Assembly (NCBI RefSeq): GCF_000383875.1
Contig: NZ_KB912887.1
Coordinates: 323 to 57,576, forward strand
Reading direction: 5' to 3'
Length of the DNA: 57,254 bases
From: Caldibacillus debilis DSM 16016
Lineage (GTDB): Bacteria; Bacillota; Bacilli; Bacillales; Caldibacillaceae
Of this stretch, positions 55,054-57,254 are shown one piece after another (within the stretch, counting starts at the first letter, position 1; each line of letters begins with the position of its first letter). The translations under genes and the position numbers were made by a program. The notes under the pieces were generated by a model. The model was not told the DNA's origin, made no database searches, and worked only from the letters and a program-made list of their open reading frames with translations.

Positions 55054-56550
55054 TTAATCGTCGATATTCAGATTCGTAATCGGCCACCAGAAGAAGCCGT
55101 CTCTTTGCAAAAGTTCATCCGCCGCTTCCGGTCCGAAGGTCCCCGCCGCATAATTGGGAAAATCGGCCTTTTCCTCCGCCCAGGCTTCGGAAATCGGGTC
55201 GACAAAATTCCAGGAATAGGCCACTTCGTCCCAATGGGTAAAGTTGGTGGCGTCCCCGCGGAGGATGTCGTATAGAAGCTTTTCATAGGCTTCCGGCGTA
55301 TTGATGCCGTCGACGTTTTTGTTGGAAAAATTCAGTTTGACCGGGGTCGTTTCCATTGTTCTCCCGCTTTTTTTCACGTTCAGATGCAACGTGATGCCTT
55401 CTTCCGGCTGAATGTGGATCACCAGGAGATTCGGATTCAGGGACGAACCGTTCCGGTAGTACAAGTTCATCGGAATGTCCTTAAATTGCACGACGATTTT
55501 TAACGTTTTCGCCTGCATCCTTTTTCCGGTGCGGATGTAAAAGGGAACGCCTGCCCAGCGGAAGTTGTCGATCATCAGTTTTCCGGCGACAAAGGTTTCC
55601 GTATTGGAATTCGGGTCGACCATCGGCTCTTCCCGGTAGGCGGGGACTTCCTTGCCGCCGATGATGCCCCGGCCGTATTGTCCGCGGACAAAGTATTTAT
55701 GGACGTCCTTTTTTTCGATCGGGTGCAGGGCCCGGAGCACTTTCACCTTTTCGCTGCGGATTTCGTCGGTGGTCAGCCGGATCGGAGGCTCCATGGCCAG
55801 GAGGGAAACGATCTGCAGCATATGGTTTTGCACCATGTCCCGGAGCGCCCCGTTTTTTTCGTAATATCTGCCCCGTTCTTCGACCCCCAGGGTTTCCCCC
55901 GAGGTGATTTGGATGTTGGAGATGTACCGGTTGTTCCACAGCGGCTCGAAAATGGCGTTGGCGAAACGGATTACCTCGATGTTTTGCACCATTTCCTTGC
56001 CGAGGTAATGGTCGATGCGGTAGATTTCCTTTTCGGAGAAGGCGCTGCGGATCCGCTCATTCAACTCCACGGCCGACGACAAATCCCATCCGAAAGGTTT
56101 TTCGATGACGAGCCGCTTGAATCCTTTCGTGTCGGTAAAGCCGTATTCCTTTAAACTTTCCGCGACGGTCCCGAAAAATTCGGGAGACATCGCCAAATAA
56201 AAAATGCGGTTTCCGTTGGCCGCGTATTTTTCATCCAGCTCATCGGCCAGTCCCTTCAATTCCCGGTACGAGTTTTCATCGGTGACGTCATGGGATTGAA
56301 AATAAAAATGCCGGATGAATTTGCCGATCTTTTCCTGCGGCATGCCGAAGGTTTCTACGGAATCCTTCACCCAGTTGCGGTATTGTTCATGGGTCAATCT
56401 CCTTCGGGCAATGCCGATGACGGCAAACTGCTCCGACAAGATCCCCTTTTCATACAGGTTGTAAAGGGACGGATACAGTTTCCTTTTGGCCAAATCTCCA
56501 GTCGCTCCGAAAAGCAGCACTAGTGTTGCAGGTGTATTCGTTTGGATCAA
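55054..56550 (-). CDS. zwf: Glucose-6-phosphate 1-dehydrogenase
   Basis: A 498-residue entry enzyme of the oxidative pentose phosphate pathway. NADP motif FGATGDLAKRKLYPS, active site RIDHYLGKEMVQN, and FYIRTGKRM near the structural NADP site are clear. I chose TTG 56550, 7 nt after GAGGG, giving MIQTNTPATLVLLFGATGD, very close in length to the B. subtilis N terminus. The ATGs at 56592 and 56577 lack an SD and would lie at or before the transcription start. Confidence 0.93.
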   Translation of the reverse strand: MIQTNTPATLVLLFGATGDLAKRKLYPSLYNLYEKGILSEQFAVIGIARRRLTHEQYRNWVKDSVETFGMPQEKIGKFIRHFYFQSHDVTDENSYRELKGLADELDEKYAANGNRIFYLAMSPEFFGTVAESLKEYGFTDTKGFKRLVIEKPFGWDLSSAVELNERIRSAFSEKEIYRIDHYLGKEMVQNIEVIRFANAIFEPLWNNRYISNIQITSGETLGVEERGRYYEKNGALRDMVQNHMLQIVSLLAMEPPIRLTTDEIRSEKVKVLRALHPIEKKDVHKYFVRGQYGRGIIGGKEVPAYREEPMVDPNSNTETFVAGKLMIDNFRWAGVPFYIRTGKRMQAKTLKIVVQFKDIPMNLYYRNGSSLNPNLLVIHIQPEEGITLHLNVKKSGRTMETTPVKLNFSNKNVDGINTPEAYEKLLYDILRGDATNFTHWDEVAYSWNFVDPISEAWAEEKADFPNYAAGTFGPEAADELLQRDGFFWWPITNLNIDD

Positions 56551-56575
56551 TGCTGAACCCTCGCCTTTTTGTTCC

Positions 56576-56603
56576 ATATTATTCAAGTTCATTTTACTAA
56601 CAA
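56576..56603 (-). promoter_or_regulatory. Sigma-A promoter of zwf
   Basis: On the minus strand TTGTTA (56603-56598), spacer 16, TAATAT (56581-56576). Transcription would start near 56569, leaving a leader of about 20 nt before TTG 56550. Confidence 0.6.
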
Positions 56604-56619
56604 CTCGAAAGGAGCGCAA

Positions 56620-57012
56620 ATAAGAAAAACGGGGATTTCAAAATTGTTTCGGAAATTCCGCCCGCCGGGGCGAAAAACGGTTGCGGGCGGAAGCGGGCAG
56701 GGAACCGGACCGTTCCGCCTTGAACCAAAATAGCGCCCGGCCTGTCATGCGCGGCCGGGATCCATCCCTCCCGCGGACGGTTTTCCTTGCGGCCTACGAG
56801 GCGCCACTCGGGCGGCTTCGCTCCCCATGGACAGTTTTCCTTTGCAGGAGTAAAATGTGGGTGGGCAAAGGAGCTGATAAACCTTAGCGGTGGCCCAGAC
56901 TGAACCGTTAAGGGAACCGATGGGAATGCATCAGCCGAAAAGGCATGGAAAAAATCCTCTTTTTGTATGTGTAAAATTTTTCTCGGTACAGGAACTATCC
57001 AGTAGGCAAAAA
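56620..57012. other. Gene-free interval leading into an insertion sequence
   Basis: No gene is supported. The left end of the ISLre2-type element should lie here, probably around 56960-56980 where the sequence changes to an AT-rich TGTGTAAAATTTTTC. Its exact terminal repeat cannot be set without the right end. Confidence 0.4.
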
Positions 57013-57076
57013 AAGAGAAGGCGTCCTACAATAGAGTTGTCCATCACAACACTTCCCAAAGGAGGCGCCTTCTCTT
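57013..57076 (+). promoter_or_regulatory. Hairpin that hides the transposase start
   Basis: AAGAGAAGGCG (57013-57023) is the exact complement of CGCCTTCTCTT (57066-57076). The right arm includes the first two bases of the TTG start codon and touches the SD AAAGGAGG (57058-57065). RNA read in from outside could fold and block translation, a known way for insertion sequences to limit expression. Confidence 0.6.
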
Positions 57077-57254
57077 GGATAAGATTATATCAAAAATTTA
57101 CGAAATCCTGAAGGATTCCGCGAATCTGATGGAAGCGGAAGAAAATCTGTCGCGGCTTATGCATCGGTTTTTTGCGGATGCCTTGGAAAAAGTTCTTTCC
57201 CAACTTAACGAGACGATCAAAAAGCAAAAACAAGGCGAAGGCTGGAAAGTGGAG
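57075..57254 (+). CDS. ISLre2-family transposase, N-terminal part (cut by window edge)
   Basis: Sixty codons without a stop, starting at TTG 57075, 9 nt after AAAGGAGG. The beginning (LDKIISKIYEILKDSANLME, then an L-S-x-L-N-E-x-I-K-x-Q-K segment) is typical of ISLre2 transposases. The catalytic core lies beyond the window, so I cannot tell whether the copy is intact. Confidence 0.8.
   Translation, partial: MDKIISKIYEILKDSANLMEAEENLSRLMHRFFADALEKVLSQLNETIKKQKQGEGWKVE

Noticed and set aside
1-57254. tRNA or rRNA genes
   Set aside because: No cloverleaf with a T-loop GTTCRANYC pattern or rRNA-like segment was recognised on reading; a tRNA scan was not possible.

Overview
The window is chromosomal DNA from an endospore-forming Bacillaceae. 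I read this from the complete spoIIIAA-AH operon, spoIVB, spo0A, a sigma-H promoter with a Spo0A box, and gene order that follows the Bacillus subtilis yqhO-to-zwf segment almost gene for gene. G+C looks to be around 52-54 % by eye, and SD sequences are strong, with many GTG and TTG starts. That points to a moderately GC-rich, probably thermophilic relative such as Caldibacillus; the genus is inference.

Layout. 1-2.9 kb: a class II (B12-dependent) ribonucleotide reductase behind paired NrdR boxes. 3-7.2 kb: patatin-like yqhO, yqhP on the minus strand, yqhR, aroQ, yqhT and efp; yqhQ and yqhV of B. subtilis are missing. 7.7-12.9 kb: spoIIIA operon, in which spoIIIAD appears to start at ACG. 13.2-25 kb: a dense housekeeping run of accB, accC, yqhY, nusB, folD, xseA, xseB, ispA, dxs, tlyA, ahrC and recN. 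25.2-27.4 kb: spoIVB and spo0A. 27.4-28.85 kb: a gene-poor patch with a strong orphan terminator and a MazG-like pseudogene. 28.85-30.8 kb: a GNAT acetyltransferase, a glycerophosphodiesterase and yqzF.

30.9-49.2 kb is a catabolic block. BkdR and a sigma-54 promoter control leucine dehydrogenase and the branched-chain 2-oxoacid dehydrogenase complex (lpdV, bkdAA, bkdAB, bkdB; ptb and buk are absent). Two-subunit methylmalonyl-CoA mutase and its MeaB chaperone follow. After a bacilliredoxin, an L,D-transpeptidase and a tiny Prli42 gene come methylmalonyl-CoA epimerase and a propionyl-CoA carboxylase beta subunit. Together these genes can take Val/Ile through propionyl-CoA to succinyl-CoA, and both the mutase and the reductase need cobalamin. 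49.7-56.6 kb: a yqjE-type peptidase, an orphan CheW, dinB and gndA, convergent with a minus-strand zwf-cyclase pair. The right edge cuts an ISLre2-type transposase after 60 codons.

The least explained structure is a degenerate 21-bp tandem array at about 46.53-46.88 kb. Its 11-bp near-palindromic cores repeat two helical turns apart, and spacing slips break any common codon frame. Other points of note are paired dyads upstream of the sigma-54 promoter, hairpins that cover the translation starts of the L,D-transpeptidase and of the transposase, the ACG start of spoIIIAD, and the MazG-like pseudogene.
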